Assembly (NCBI GenBank): GCA_044347755.1
Contig: JBIKUE010000121.1
Coordinates: 1 to 13,434 of the forward strand
Length of the DNA: 13,434 nucleotides
Direction: 5' to 3'
From: M3007 sp044347755
GTDB lineage: Bacteria; Bacteroidota; Bacteroidia; Chitinophagales; Saprospiraceae
This document shows positions 1-6,313 of the stretch, one piece after another. Every line of letters begins with the position of its first letter. Within the stretch, counting starts at the first letter, position 1. The notes below the pieces were generated by a model. It made no database searches, was not told where the DNA came from, and saw only the letters and a program-made list of their open reading frames with translations. The position numbers and the translations under genes are program-made.

Positions 1-616
1 CATCGTTTTCTGTCAGCCAGTATACCAAATCAAGGGCCTCTTCCCGATCTGTCCAGCCCTGATTGGCATCTACATAAATGGGCTTGTTGGTTAAGCCCCT
101 TACAGTGCGAATAATATCCCGGTCGTGGTCGGTGCCTAGTTTTACTTTAATGATGTGAAAAGATTCCGCATCCAGTATTTTTTCACGCAGGATTTCCGGA
201 GTGTCTATGCCCAGAGTGAAACTGGTGGGAGGCATGAGTGCCGGGTTTACGCCGAGCAATTGCCAGAGTGGCCGGCCCTCCAGGGCAGACCATAAGTTGT
301 GCAAAGCAATATCTACAGAAGCCTTTGCCGCATGGTTTCCGGGCGCCAGGGCGTCGACCTCCTTCATGATAGAGGCTATCGTTTCGCGGTTCGTGGGCGG
401 TTGGAGATTTTCCAGAAATACTGCCGCCTTATGCAAAAAAGCGGCAGCGGTATCGTGGTTTTCACCATAATAAGGAGGCATGGCCGCTTCCCCCAAGCCC
501 TCAAGCCCTTGCCAATGCAGGGTAGTCAGCATGGCGTTGGTATGCGTTCTCATGCCGGTAGCCAGCCTGAAAGGATGTTTCAATTCCAGCAGTAAAGGTT
601 GAAACGTGCAGAACAT
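1..616 (-). CDS. Dipeptide epimerase, enolase superfamily (partial, C-terminus off the left edge)
   Basis: Reading the minus strand from an ATG at 616-614 gives 205 uninterrupted residues, starting MFCTFQPLLLELKHPFRLAT, that run off the window. The N-terminal capping part resembles the enolase-superfamily L-Ala-D/L-Glu epimerase group. Two barrel landmarks are visible: IKVKLG near residue 162, where the K-x-K pair at the end of the second barrel strand supplies a catalytic lysine, and VDANQGW near residue 188, whose Asp is the first Mg2+ ligand. The remaining metal ligands and the second catalytic lysine lie outside the window. Enzymes of this family epimerise dipeptides, often in murein-peptide recycling; the exact substrate cannot be read from here. 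No in-frame stop lies directly upstream of the ATG, so a TTG start eight codons earlier is possible. The gene diverges from the biotin-carrier gene across 59 bp. Confidence 0.85.
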   Translation of the reverse strand, partial: MFCTFQPLLLELKHPFRLATGMRTHTNAMLTTLHWQGLEGLGEAAMPPYYGENHDTAAAFLHKAAVFLENLQPPTNRETIASIMKEVDALAPGNHAAKASVDIALHNLWSALEGRPLWQLLGVNPALMPPTSFTLGIDTPEILREKILDAESFHIIKVKLGTDHDRDIIRTVRGLTNKPIYVDANQGWTDREEALDLVYWLTEND

Positions 617-660
617 GCGTAAGATTTTTGACAAAAATGTATCAGCAAGCGCAATTATCC

Positions 661-668
661 TAATTTTG
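661..668 (+). promoter_or_regulatory. Candidate Bacteroidota -7 element (TAATTTTG)
   Basis: TAATTTTG matches the Bacteroidota -7 consensus TAnnTTTG. It ends only 7 bases before the ATG of the biotin-carrier gene, so transcription from it would start at or next to the start codon and give a very short or leaderless 5' end. No convincing TTTG -33 box lies 19-23 bp upstream; the nearest TTTG (627-630) is 30 bp away. This is a motif match only. Confidence 0.4.
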
Positions 669-675
669 CAGGATC

Positions 676-1170
676 ATGGAAAAGAATGAGCCTTTTATTA
701 TTTCAGTAAACGGCGGCCAGCATGAGTTTTCCTTCATGCCGGAAGACGCTAAAAATCTGGATATCGTGCCTGATGGGGCCGGTAAATATCAAATTATTTA
801 CCACGAACGTTCCTACACGGCCGAATTGCTGGAAGCAGACTATCCTTCCCGGCAGCTATTGCTCCGGATCAATGGAGTGGCGTATTCCTTGCATATTGCC
901 GATCATTATGATCGTCTGGTAAAACAACTCGGATTGCATTCCGGTGGTGGTGTAAAACAAAACACCATCAAAGCACCTATGCCCGGACTCGTGCTGAACC
1001 TCATGGTTGCTCCGGGAGACACGGTACAAAAAGGGGATGGGCTTCTGATCTTGGAAGCCATGAAAATGGAAAATGTCATTAAGGCTGCAAACGATGGTGT
1101 TGTTAAATCCATCGCAGTCCAAAAAGGGGTAGCCGTTGATAAAGGACAGCTATTACTTGAAATGGAGTAA
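676..1170 (+). CDS. Biotin/lipoyl-attachment (biotin carboxyl carrier) protein of an acyl-CoA carboxylase
   Basis: This 164-residue protein carries a C-terminal biotinyl domain from about residue 97 to 164. It contains the hallmark EAMKMEN, in which Lys130 is the expected biotin attachment site, preceded by APMPGLV and GDTVQKGDGLLILEAMK, the two strands that frame the swinging hairpin. Residues 1-85 resemble the stretch before the biotinyl domain in propionyl/methylcrotonyl-CoA carboxylase alpha subunits rather than the Ala/Pro-rich linker of AccB. It is therefore probably a free-standing carrier subunit for an acyl-CoA carboxylase in the cytoplasm, carrying carboxybiotin between the biotin carboxylase and the carboxyltransferase. 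Neither partner enzyme is in the window. The gene is first in a + strand series leading to the SPOR, rodA and tgt genes. The ATG at 676 is supported by the fit of the N-terminus. Confidence 0.87.
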   Translation: MEKNEPFIISVNGGQHEFSFMPEDAKNLDIVPDGAGKYQIIYHERSYTAELLEADYPSRQLLLRINGVAYSLHIADHYDRLVKQLGLHSGGGVKQNTIKAPMPGLVLNLMVAPGDTVQKGDGLLILEAMKMENVIKAANDGVVKSIAVQKGVAVDKGQLLLEME

Positions 1171-1208
1171 CGGAACTGGTTACATCCTGCAATCGCTAAT
1201 CAAAAGAT

Positions 1209-1616
1209 ATGCGTCAAATTAAACTAAACCTTGGCATGGCATTGGTGCTGCTTTTGTGGCTATGCACAGGTGTGCACGCCCAGAGCGTACAGTTGCAGGA
1301 GGAGCCTGGCGTTTCGGAAATGGTACGCAATTGGGTGGCCAACAACCGGTCAAATCCTAAAGTGGAAGGATGGAGGGTTCAGATCATGGCCTCCACAGAC
1401 CGGAGGCAGGTTGATGACGGACGAAACCGCTTCAGGCTGGGTTATCCGGAGGTTGCGGCAACGGTGATACAGGAACAACCCTACTATAAATTAAGGGTTG
1501 GGGCATTCCGTACCAGACAAGAAGCCCTGGCGTTTATCCAAACATTAGAAGGCTGGCCAGGAGCTTATCCGGCAAAAGACAACAACATACATCCAAGGGA
1601 TTTTCTTGAACAATAA
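1209..1616 (+). CDS. Secreted SPOR-domain protein
   Basis: The 135-residue product starts with a clear signal peptide: a basic N-terminus (MRQIKLN), a Leu/Ala/Val-rich core at residues 8-20, and a likely cut after AHA-type GVHA at residue 24. A single SPOR domain spans roughly residues 54-125, with the paired pattern GWRVQIMAS at strand 1 and YYKLRVGAFRTRQEA at the second repeat. SPOR domains bind peptidoglycan strands stripped of stem peptides, so the protein probably acts in the periplasm at cell-wall remodelling or division sites. That function follows from the family and was not shown for this protein. It lies 38 bp after the biotin-carrier gene and 70 bp before rodA, so it is likely co-transcribed with a wall-synthesis gene. 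No other domain is visible; residues 25-53 look like a short linker. Confidence 0.85.
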   Translation: MRQIKLNLGMALVLLLWLCTGVHAQSVQLQEEPGVSEMVRNWVANNRSNPKVEGWRVQIMASTDRRQVDDGRNRFRLGYPEVAATVIQEQPYYKLRVGAFRTRQEALAFIQTLEGWPGAYPAKDNNIHPRDFLEQ

Positions 1617-1686
1617 TCCTGGATTTCAGAACGAAAAGCCATACCTGTTCTATTCGCTTTTTCCCCAACCAAACCTTTTTCAAGGC

Positions 1687-3159
1687 ATGTCAACCTCCTC
1701 CAGTTCTCTCCCGATTTTTGGCTTTGACCGACTCACACTCGGGCTTTACGCCGCATTGGTGGCCATTGGATGGCTGATGATCTTTGCCGTCAACTACAAC
1801 GAAAACAATCCTTACGAATTTCTCAGTTTGAGTCATACTGCCGGCAAGCAGCTGGTTTTCATGGGCTTTTGTGCCATGTTGGTGTTTGTAGTACTTTTAT
1901 CTGATTGGGCTGTCTGGCGTACATTGGCCCTGCCCATGTATTTGGTTTCCGTGCTTTTGCTTCCGGGTACCTTATTGTTTGGGCGGGAGGTAAATGGCGC
2001 TAATGCCTGGTATCACATCGGCGGATTTACCTTTCAGCCTTCTGAGATAGCGAAATTCGGTACTTGCCTGGCAATGGCGGCTTATTTAAGTAGCCCGGGC
2101 GTAGATCTTCGGCAATGGCGCGACCGTTTCATAGCCTTCAGTATTTTCCTGATCCCGACACTATTAGTTTTACTGCAAAGTGATACCGGCTCAGCACTGG
2201 TTTTCTTTTCATTTATGCTGGTGCTTTACCGGGAAGGTTTGTCGCCTGTTTTGTACGCACTTGGATTTGGAACAGCAGCATTGGTGATTCTGGGCTGGAA
2301 ATTTGAACCGCCATCCTATACAGCTGCGTGGCTCATTGCTATCGTAAATTACTTGCTCATCAGAAGATTCCGCGAGCATAAACAACTCTGGTGGTCCGTT
2401 TTTGTCTTACTTATACCGCTCACTATCTGGTGGATACCGGTCTTGGATTTTTGCCTGGCCCCCACCGGCATTAAGTTGGACGATTCTGTCAAACATTTGC
2501 TGGTGCTGGCGCCGCATGTGATCCTTTTTCTGGCCACATTTATTCCTAATTACTGGAAAAAGAACAGTTTGATCCAGGGGCAATTGCGGGTGTGGTTAAT
2601 CTTGCTCGGGTTATCTGTATCTGTAGTATTTGCAGCAAATGCCTTGTTCAACCTGTTGGCGCCTCACCAGCAGCAGCGCATCAAAATCTGGCTTCGACCC
2701 AAAGAAGCAGCTTCCGAGGCCCGCGGCGCCGCGTATAACCTTTTGCATTCCAAAATGGCCATCGGTTCCGGCGGTCTTTTGGGCAAAGGCACCCTGGAAG
2801 GCAATATGACCAAACTAAAATACGTGCCTGAACAAAGTACCGACTTCATTTTTTGTACCGTTGGGGAGGAACAAGGCTTCGTTGGGGTGGTAGGTTTGGT
2901 TGGATTGTTTTTGTGGCTCCTCTGGCGAATGACCATCATTGCAGAGCGACAACGATCCAACTTTTCCAGGATTTATGCATATTCCGTAGCGGGGATCATT
3001 TTTGTTCACCTGGTGGTCAACCTGGGTATGACCATGGGTTTGTTGCCCATTATTGGTATTCCACTTCCTTTTATCAGTGCAGGAGGCTCTTCTTTGATCG
3101 GATTTTCCTTAATGATTGCCGTATTGCTTAAATTGGACAGCAACCGCAACCTTGCTTAA
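1687..3159 (+). CDS. rodA: RodA, SEDS-family peptidoglycan glycosyltransferase
   Basis: A polytopic membrane protein of 490 residues with the SEDS signatures in order: NGANAWYHIGGFTFQPSEIAK (about 104-123), QSDTGSALVF (164-173), GSGGLLGKG (360-368), YVPEQSTDFIF (379-389) and GIPLPFISAGGSSL (457-470). Asp386 in STDFIF sits where the catalytic extracytoplasmic-loop Asp of RodA is expected. The protein polymerises lipid II into glycan strands together with a class B PBP during side-wall elongation. It is longer than the roughly 370-residue proteobacterial RodA because of extra hydrophobic sequence at about 205-295. The frame is open from a TTG at 1606 that overlaps the SPOR gene; the ATG at 1687 was chosen because the extra 27 residues are polar and unlike the family. 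No mreBCD or PBP2 gene is adjacent, unlike the usual mre cluster. Confidence 0.93.
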   Translation: MSTSSSSLPIFGFDRLTLGLYAALVAIGWLMIFAVNYNENNPYEFLSLSHTAGKQLVFMGFCAMLVFVVLLSDWAVWRTLALPMYLVSVLLLPGTLLFGREVNGANAWYHIGGFTFQPSEIAKFGTCLAMAAYLSSPGVDLRQWRDRFIAFSIFLIPTLLVLLQSDTGSALVFFSFMLVLYREGLSPVLYALGFGTAALVILGWKFEPPSYTAAWLIAIVNYLLIRRFREHKQLWWSVFVLLIPLTIWWIPVLDFCLAPTGIKLDDSVKHLLVLAPHVILFLATFIPNYWKKNSLIQGQLRVWLILLGLSVSVVFAANALFNLLAPHQQQRIKIWLRPKEAASEARGAAYNLLHSKMAIGSGGLLGKGTLEGNMTKLKYVPEQSTDFIFCTVGEEQGFVGVVGLVGLFLWLLWRMTIIAERQRSNFSRIYAYSVAGIIFVHLVVNLGMTMGLLPIIGIPLPFISAGGSSLIGFSLMIAVLLKLDSNRNLA

Positions 3160-3163
3160 TTGA

Positions 3164-4294
3164 ATGAAATTCACCCTTTTGCATACTGACCCGGAATCCC
3201 GCGCACGGGCGGGTACTCTGGAAACAGACCATGGCGTGATTGAAACGCCCATCTTTATGCCTGTAGGCACTGCTGCCACGGTAAAAGCGGTGCATCAACA
3301 CGAGTTGCGCGATGATATTAAGGCGCAAATATGCCTGGGAAACACGTATCATCTATACCTGCGTCCCGGTCTGGAAGTGCTCCGCGAAGCCGGAGGCATT
3401 CATGGGTTTAACAGCTGGAAGGGGCCTGTACTCACCGACAGCGGCGGTTTTCAGGTATATTCCCTGGCGCACCGCAGAAAAATCAAGGAAGAAGGGGTTA
3501 CCTTTCAGAGTCATATCGATGGTTCGAAACATACGTTCACGCCGGAAAATGTGATGGACATTCAGCGAATCATTGGAGCTGATATTATCATGGCATTCGA
3601 TGAGTGCACACCTTATCCCTGTGATGTTAAATATGCCGAAAAATCATTGGGGTTAACCCATCGCTGGCTGGAACGGTGCATCCAGCAATTTGACAATACC
3701 GAGCCCATTTATGGCCATAGCCAGGCCTTATTCCCCATTGTTCAGGGCAGCACCTATCCGGAATTGCGACGTATTTCTGCCGAAACCATTGCCTCACACC
3801 AGCGGGAAGGCAACGCCATCGGAGGGCTGTCGGTAGGCGAACCGGCCGAGGAAATGTATGGCATGACCGAAATCGTGACCGAAATCCTGCCCAAAGACAA
3901 ACCCCGCTATCTGATGGGTGTAGGGACACCTGAAAATATTCTGGAAAGCATTGCCCGTGGCATTGATATGTTTGACTGCGTATTGCCCACCCGAAATGCC
4001 CGTCACGGGATGATTTATACGTCAGAAGGAATTATCAACATCCGGAATCAAAAATGGCAAAAAGATTTTTCACCCATTGATCCGAGTGGGGTAGTGCCTA
4101 CCAGTGCCGCTCATTCCAAAGCATATCTGCGACATTTATTTATTTGTGGAGAAATTTTGGGAATGCAATTGGCTACCCTCCAAAACTTAGGTTTTTATTT
4201 GTGGCTGGTAAAAGAAGCGCGTAAACGTATTCTTGACGGGACCTTTCTCCAATGGAAAACGAACCTGGTCCCACGGGTGAGAACGCGGTTATGA
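3164..4294 (+). CDS. tgt: Queuine tRNA-ribosyltransferase (tRNA-guanine transglycosylase)
   Basis: A full-length 376-residue TGT barrel that swaps G34 of GUN-anticodon tRNAs for preQ1 in queuosine synthesis. Seen: NTYHLYLRPG (60-69), VLTDSGGFQV (89-98) with the general-base Asp92, AFDECTPYP (144-152), GGLSVGEP (220-227), and MFDCVLPTRNARHG (269-282) with the nucleophile Asp271. The zinc site is absent. Aligned without gaps to the DPxCxCYTCRNYSRAYL region, the three Cys positions are Gly309, Val311 and Ser314, and the fourth ligand, the His of HNLxFY, is Gln340. My unverified recollection is that TGTs of this phylum often lack the cysteines, so the gene is probably functional. It starts 4 bp after rodA. 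Its last codons (AGA ACG CGG TTA TGA) fall inside the left inverted repeat of the following element. Confidence 0.95.
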   Translation: MKFTLLHTDPESRARAGTLETDHGVIETPIFMPVGTAATVKAVHQHELRDDIKAQICLGNTYHLYLRPGLEVLREAGGIHGFNSWKGPVLTDSGGFQVYSLAHRRKIKEEGVTFQSHIDGSKHTFTPENVMDIQRIIGADIIMAFDECTPYPCDVKYAEKSLGLTHRWLERCIQQFDNTEPIYGHSQALFPIVQGSTYPELRRISAETIASHQREGNAIGGLSVGEPAEEMYGMTEIVTEILPKDKPRYLMGVGTPENILESIARGIDMFDCVLPTRNARHGMIYTSEGIINIRNQKWQKDFSPIDPSGVVPTSAAHSKAYLRHLFICGEILGMQLATLQNLGFYLWLVKEARKRILDGTFLQWKTNLVPRVRTRL

Positions 4295-4330
4295 ACGCGG
4301 GGACCGCAGGGAACACGGATGACACGGATT

Positions 4331-4650
4331 GGAACGCGGATTTTTTTTGGAACGCGGGTGACGCGGATTTTTTTGGAACGCGGATGACGCAGGTGACGCG
4401 GATTTTTTTTGGAACGCGGATGACGCGGATGACGCGGTTTTTATTTTGGAACGCGGGTGACGCGGGTGACGCGGATTTTATTTTGGAACGCGGATGACGC
4501 GGGTGACGCGGATTTTTTTTGGAACGCGGGTGACGCGGATTTTATTTTGGAACGCGGATGACGCGGGAGACGCGGATTTTATTTTGGAACGCGGATGGAC
4601 GCGGGTGACGCGGATTTTTTTGGAACGCGGATGACGCGGATGACGCGGTT
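4331..4650 (+). repeat. Hierarchical tandem array, ten units of GGAACGCGG(n x TGACGCGG)AT-tract
   Basis: GGAACGCGG starts at 4331, 4349, 4375, 4411, 4448, 4485, 4521, 4549, 4586 and 4622. The spacings are 18, 26, 36, 37, 37, 36, 28, 37 and 36 bp. Each unit is GGAACGCGG, then zero, one or two 9-bp modules (A/G)TGACGCGG, then a T-rich tail, either a straight T run or TTTTATTTT. The period is thus quantised at about 18 + 9n. Every module holds a CGCG tetranucleotide. The frame that happens to stay open through the start of the array (to 4497) is low-complexity and not a credible gene. Confidence 0.9.
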
Positions 4651-4654
4651 TTTT

Positions 4655-4677
4655 AGCTGCCTTCGGCAGCTTTTTTT
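4655..4677 (+). terminator. Intrinsic terminator downstream of tgt
   Basis: AGCTGCC (4655-4661) and GGCAGCT (4665-4671) form a 7-bp stem with a TTC loop, followed by T7 at 4671-4677. The bases before the stem are also T, so it works on the + strand only. It is the first convincing terminator after tgt and probably ends the transcript of region 1, after the whole tandem array has been transcribed. Confidence 0.8.
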
Positions 4678-4711
4678 GGGAAATTAACCGAAATTATAGC
4701 TTTTTGACCAC

Positions 4712-4733
4712 AAAATTGCCGCAGGCAATTTTT
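4712..4733. terminator. Second hairpin, possible bidirectional terminator
   Basis: AAAATTGCC (4712-4720) pairs with GGCAATTTT (4724-4732) around a GCA loop. The A-run on one side and T-run on the other make it symmetric, so it could stop transcription weakly in either direction. The GC part of the stem is only 3 bp and the T-run short, so the terminator role is uncertain; the dyad is clear. Confidence 0.5.
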
Positions 4734-4820
4734 GAAAATCCGCGTCATCCGCGTCATCCGCGTTCCAAAATAAATCCGTGTTCCCCGCGTTCAACCCGCG
4801 TTCAAGCAGCGTTTTGAAAA

Positions 4821-4852
4821 GTTAAAACCTCTTGGTATCCAAAGGTTTTAAC
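4821..4852. repeat. 32-nt dyad, hairpin or operator-like palindrome
   Basis: GTTAAAACCT (4821-4830) is perfectly complementary to AGGTTTTAAC (4843-4852). After a single bulged C at 4831, TTGG (4832-4835) pairs with CCAA (4839-4842) around a TAT loop. No T-run follows on either strand, so it is not an intrinsic terminator. It lies about 180 bp before the PorP/SprF gene and about 90 bp before its candidate promoter element. It could be a protein-binding site or a structured RNA; nothing in the sequence decides which. Confidence 0.65.
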
Positions 4853-4941
4853 ATTAAGAGAAAAATAGGGTGAAAGAATGCGCGTTTTGAGGAACCTTGT
4901 TAAAATTTTTCTTTGCAGTATAAGAAAGTTTGGGAAAAACC

Positions 4942-4949
4942 TACCTTCG
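4942..4949 (+). promoter_or_regulatory. Candidate -7 promoter element (TACCTTCG) for the PorP/SprF gene
   Basis: TACCTTCG differs by one base from TAnnTTTG and is followed by C, as is common for Bacteroidota promoters. TTTG boxes lie upstream at 4912-4915 (26 bp away) and 4929-4932 (9 bp away), neither at the preferred 19-23 bp. If it is used, the 5' untranslated region would be about 75-80 nt. The rest of 4853-5031 is AT-rich and shows no gene. Confidence 0.35.
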
Positions 4950-5031
4950 CACACTCTACCTGAATTAATACGGCTTTAGCCACACTTCTTATTCGTCGTT
5001 TTTCAACCAAAACCACAGGTCTGTCTTGATT

Positions 5032-6075
5032 ATGAAAAGAACTACTCTACACTTTTTATCGCTGTGTTTCGTGATGTTCGCGGCAGTGGCCCAGGCCCAG
5101 GACATCCATTTTTCACAGTTTTATCAAAGCCCATTGAACTTGAACCCGGCCATGACGGGTGTAATGAATTGTAATCACCGCTTCGTGGCTAACTACCGCA
5201 ATCAGTGGGCTTCTATTCTTAAAAACCGGGCTTATAACACCTACTCTGCTTCTTACGATCAGAAGCTTCCGGTTGGTCGTTATGACTATTTCGGTGTGGG
5301 CGGAACCCTTTGGGGTGACAAAGCAGGCTCTTCCGAGTTTGCCACCATCCAGGCACGCCTTTCCGGTTCTTATGCTAAAAAAATGGGTGGCTACCGCAAA
5401 AAAGCGCACTACCTTGTATTTGGCGCGGACATCGGCCTGAGCAACCGCAGCATCAAAAGCTACAACCTTCAGTGGCCTAGCCAGCATGATGGCAACGGTG
5501 GATTCAATGGAACTTTGCCTGGAGAAGACATTGCTGATCCAAGTTTCCTCTTTGCCGATCTGTCTGCAGGTATCCTGTGGTTCAGCGTACTGAGTAAAGA
5601 AGCAAACTTCTACTTCGGCGGTGCGTTCAGCCACCTGAACCGCGCAAACCAGTCGTTCGAAAATGCTAACATTCCACTGTACAGCAAGTTCACGTTTCAC
5701 GCAGGCGGTGAATTCATGCCTGCGCAGAAATTCGGTTTAAGCCCGGGTGTTGTAACCTTCTTCCAGGGACCATCCTGGCAGGTGAATGTGGGTAACTCCT
5801 TCAAGTTCCTGCTTGGCAACAGCCGCCGCTACAACCAGGCTTTCCAGTTCGGTCTGTGGGCACGTTTGGCTAATAAACTGAACGACGGCAAGTTGATGGA
5901 TGCTGTAATCGTAAGCACACGCTTCGACTACGAGCAGTTCAACATCGGCTTCAGCTACGACGTTAACACCTCTAACCTGTTCACAGCCACGAACGGTAAT
6001 GGAGCCTTTGAATTCTCTCTGATCTACAAGATCTGCGGACCAGAGCGTCGCGGTGTTTACTGCCCAAGCTTCTAA
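5032..6075 (+). CDS. PorP/SprF-family type IX secretion-associated outer-membrane protein
   Basis: The 347-residue product has a signal peptide (MKRTTLHF, then a hydrophobic stretch, cut after AQA near residue 22), and the mature protein begins with the family hallmark QDIHFSQFYQSPLNLNPAMT. Alternating aromatic/polar strands and a C-terminal segment NIGFSYDVNTSNLFTATNGN followed by a short beta strand fit an outer-membrane beta-barrel of the PorP/SprF group. Members work with the type IX secretion system, typically helping one large partner protein reach or stay on the surface, and their genes often sit next to that partner. Here no large adhesin-like gene is adjacent, so the client is unknown. 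A TTG two codons upstream (5026) is in frame, but ATG 5032 gives the normal signal peptide. Flanking intergenic DNA on both sides and a terminator downstream indicate a single-gene transcript. Confidence 0.9.
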   Translation: MKRTTLHFLSLCFVMFAAVAQAQDIHFSQFYQSPLNLNPAMTGVMNCNHRFVANYRNQWASILKNRAYNTYSASYDQKLPVGRYDYFGVGGTLWGDKAGSSEFATIQARLSGSYAKKMGGYRKKAHYLVFGADIGLSNRSIKSYNLQWPSQHDGNGGFNGTLPGEDIADPSFLFADLSAGILWFSVLSKEANFYFGGAFSHLNRANQSFENANIPLYSKFTFHAGGEFMPAQKFGLSPGVVTFFQGPSWQVNVGNSFKFLLGNSRRYNQAFQFGLWARLANKLNDGKLMDAVIVSTRFDYEQFNIGFSYDVNTSNLFTATNGNGAFEFSLIYKICGPERRGVYCPSF

Positions 6076-6113
6076 TTTAAACAGTTCCTTAAAGGGACTT
6101 TGTTAATAAAAAG

Positions 6114-6148
6114 ATTCCCGGTTGCTTGGTAGCGCCGGGAATTTTTTT
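6114..6148 (+). terminator. Intrinsic terminator after the PorP/SprF gene
   Basis: ATTCCCGG (6114-6121) pairs with CCGGGAAT (6135-6142) across a 13-base loop, and T7 follows at 6142-6148. A weaker stem, AGTTCC/GGGACT (6083-6099), lies just ahead. This is a clean terminator 38 bp after the stop codon. The rest of the gap to 6313 shows no gene; AATTTTTG near 6167 is a one-mismatch -7 element that could serve the bactofilin gene. Confidence 0.88.
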
Positions 6149-6313
6149 CATTTTTGCCATCCGCTGCATATGAATTTTTGGTATGTAAAGCGGCAAATAC
6201 GCTGATTTTTAATCACTTACCCCTTGAACTTACAGGCCATGCAGCTTTGAAAAAGAACGTCAAACTGCCAGGTACTGGTTAATCTCACAATCATTTAAAA
6301 ACCGACACCAACT

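Larger units (their letters stand above)
4622..4766. repeat. 27-bp perfect inverted repeat enclosing two hairpins
   Basis: The last array unit, 4622-4648 (GGAACGCGG followed by two ATGACGCGG modules), is perfectly complementary to 4740-4766. With wobbles and one bulge the pairing can be extended to about 4607 and 4782. The enclosed 91 bases hold the hairpins at 4655-4671 and 4712-4732, so a transcript could fold into a long stem closed by two smaller stem-loops. Confidence 0.85.
4281..4803. repeat. Roughly 520-bp non-coding element with imperfect terminal inverted repeats
   Basis: The left end (4281-4320) contains GAACGCGG, then GAACGCGGGGA, then ACACGGAT. The right end (4774-4803), read as reverse complement, has the same three blocks in the same order, differing by a 1-base spacer change and a 9-10 base insertion on the left. 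Between them lie the tandem array, two hairpins and an inverted copy of the array unit. No transposase or other plausible coding frame is inside. The element overlaps the end of tgt: its first 14 bases include the last codons and the stop. It has the geometry of a miniature inverted-repeat element, but no target-site duplication could be identified. Mobility is inference; the repeats themselves are directly visible. Confidence 0.7.

Noticed and set aside
201..595. Two + strand open frames opposite the epimerase gene
   Set aside because: The minus strand encodes a convincing enolase-superfamily protein here; the + frames have no recognisable features.
1606..1686. Extended RodA start at a TTG overlapping the SPOR gene
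   Set aside because: The extra 27 residues are polar and unlike RodA N-termini; ATG 1687 directly precedes the expected first membrane helix.
4252..4497. Open frame of 81 codons running from the end of tgt into the tandem array
   Set aside because: It overlaps tgt in another frame and translates to a repetitive Asn/Ala/Gly/Asp peptide dictated by the 9-bp module; no start signal or domain.
4331..4650. CRISPR-like array
   Set aside because: The spacing is too short and irregular, there are no unique spacers between repeats, and no cas gene is nearby.
5113..5700. Minus-strand open frame (195 codons) opposite the PorP/SprF gene
   Set aside because: Antisense to a strongly recognised family member, with no domain or signal of its own.
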